Source: Neotamlana sargassicola | GTDB lineage: Bacteria; Bacteroidota; Bacteroidia; Flavobacteriales; Flavobacteriaceae | NCBI RefSeq assembly: GCF_020523965.1 | Contig: NZ_JAJAPX010000005.1 | Location: forward strand, 1 to 64,000 | DNA length: 64,000 bases | Reading direction: 5' to 3' | Shown here: piece by piece, positions 63,350-64,000 of the stretch | Layout of the letters: every line of letters starts with the position of its first letter | Position numbering within the stretch: position 1 is the first letter of the stretch | Notes under the pieces: generated by a model | The model's input: the letters and a program-made list of their open reading frames with translations, nothing else | Databases searched by the model: none | Told to the model about the DNA's origin: nothing | Translations under genes and position numbers: made by a program

Positions 63350-64000
63350 ATGAAAAACAAAATATATAAAATCCTTACCGTAATGGTGTTAGCCATATTT
63401 GTTTCAGCTTGCGGAAATAAAGAAAATCATAACGAGAATGATGGTCATTCCCACGATGAGGAAGAAAAAACAGAAGTTAACGAAGAGCATCACGATGAAG
63501 ACGAAGTAATGCTTTCACAACAGCAATTCGATGCATTGAAAATGAAAATAGATACGTTAGCATTACGTAATATGAGCGGCTATGTAGAAGCAAACGGAAC
63601 GTTAGAAGTACCACCACAAAACGAAGCAGCTATTACTACTGTTGTTGGTGCAAATGTCGTTTCAATTGAAGTGATTGAAGGTGATAAGGTTAATAAAGGT
63701 CAAGTTGTGGCTTATCTATCGCACCCAAATATCATACAAGCGCAAACGGATTATTTAAACGCTTATAGCAATAGCGAGCTTGCAAAGAAAAATTATGAAC
63801 GTCAACAAAAATTATACGATGCTGGTGTTGGTTCTGGTGCTAATTTCCAGAAAGCAGAAGCAGAATATCAAGCATCAAAAGCAATGGTTAATGGTTTAGA
63901 AGCGCAATTAAGAATACTCAACGTTAACACTACATCAGTTCGCAATGGAACAATTGCACAGCGCATAGCATTGCGAAGTCCAATAGAAGGCTTTGTGCAA
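63350..64000 (+). CDS. CusB/CzcB-like periplasmic adaptor (partial, runs off the window)
   Basis: 217 codons are present with no stop. It begins 4 nt after the CusA-TolC stop: MKNKIYKILTVMVLAIFVSACGNK is a lipoprotein signal (SACG lipobox), followed by a His/Asp/Glu-rich metal-binding stretch (ENDGHSHDEEE, EEHHDEDE), then VEANGTLEVPPQNEAAI and VVSIEVIEGDKVNKGQVVAYLSH (lipoyl half) and a coiled-coil hairpin. It joins the pump to the outer-membrane part. Confidence 0.9.
   Translation, partial: MKNKIYKILTVMVLAIFVSACGNKENHNENDGHSHDEEEKTEVNEEHHDEDEVMLSQQQFDALKMKIDTLALRNMSGYVEANGTLEVPPQNEAAITTVVGANVVSIEVIEGDKVNKGQVVAYLSHPNIIQAQTDYLNAYSNSELAKKNYERQQKLYDAGVGSGANFQKAEAEYQASKAMVNGLEAQLRILNVNTTSVRNGTIAQRIALRSPIEGFVQ

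Larger units (their letters stand above)
48548..64000 (+). mobile_element. Integrative mobile element (left part), inserted at mnmE
   Basis: From the end of mnmE to the right edge every gene reads on the plus strand: zinc-ribbon/HTH protein, tyrosine recombinase, an unknown protein, two excisionase-like HTH proteins, BT4734-like primase, PriCT-2/DUF3987 protein, then cargo (HTH-HEPN-Argonaute and heavy-metal efflux). This is the left module of Bacteroidota integrative or mobilisable elements. No relaxase or Tra gene is visible, so conjugative ability is unknown. The right border is beyond the window. Confidence 0.75.

Overview
The window looks like a chromosomal segment of a low-GC marine-type member of the Flavobacteriaceae (Bacteroidota). 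Reasons: AT-rich sequence, Bacteroidota-type promoters (TAnnTTTG -7 boxes, one with TTG at exactly 19 bp), almost no Shine-Dalgarno sites, lipoproteins with SC/CC lipoboxes, menaquinone genes, family-typical gene neighbourhoods (ftsK-lolA-lptF-ribB; peroxiredoxin-thioredoxin), and Bacteroidota-restricted families (DUF2853, DUF6090, HYC_CC_PP-like, CusA-TolC fusion).

Region 1 (1-48547) is mostly core chromosome. It runs: KDPG aldolase tail and a cupin lipoprotein; tRNA-Ser; nitroreductase and DegT-type aminotransferase; a minus-strand block ribB-lptF-lolA-ftsK-dgkA-tpx (riboflavin, LPS export, lipoprotein carrier, chromosome segregation, peroxide defence); katG with an ankyrin partner; a peroxiredoxin-thioredoxin operon; NhaC; a trans-sulfuration lyase divergent from an Lrp regulator; membrane proteins and a histidine kinase; a palindromic repeat array with an embedded GIY-YIG gene (22.6-23.4 kb); rluA-type synthase, panB, sdaA, dnaK; lipoproteins, an RlmI-like methyltransferase, nitronate monooxygenase; menI-menF and menD flanking a seven-gene efflux/two-component operon (TolC, MacA-like, MacB ATPase, MacB permease, LytS-type kinase, LytTR regulator, DUF6090); DUF2853, CvfB-like protein and mnmE.

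Region 2 (48548 to the right edge) is an integrative mobile element whose left end abuts the 3' end of mnmE, a known integration target for tyrosine-recombinase islands. It holds a zinc-ribbon/HTH protein, tyrosine recombinase, an unknown protein, two excisionase-like HTH proteins, a BT4734-like primase and a PriCT-2/DUF3987 protein. Cargo follows: (a) a three-gene module at 54.7-58.4 kb consisting of a small HTH regulator of the kind found with restriction-modification systems, a HEPN-type RNase candidate resembling ApeA, and a 703-residue Argonaute with an intact guide-5'-phosphate pocket but a PIWI domain lacking catalytic aspartates; (b) a heavy-metal efflux operon (HYC_CC_PP-like protein, CusA-TolC fusion, CusB-like adaptor running off the window). 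The right end and any relaxase are not in view.

The most interesting candidate is the HTH-HEPN-Argonaute module, which I infer to be a guide-directed abortive-infection system in which the inactive Argonaute is the sensor and the HEPN protein the effector. Second are the repeat array with its GIY-YIG gene and the precisely phased iterons at the left end of the element.
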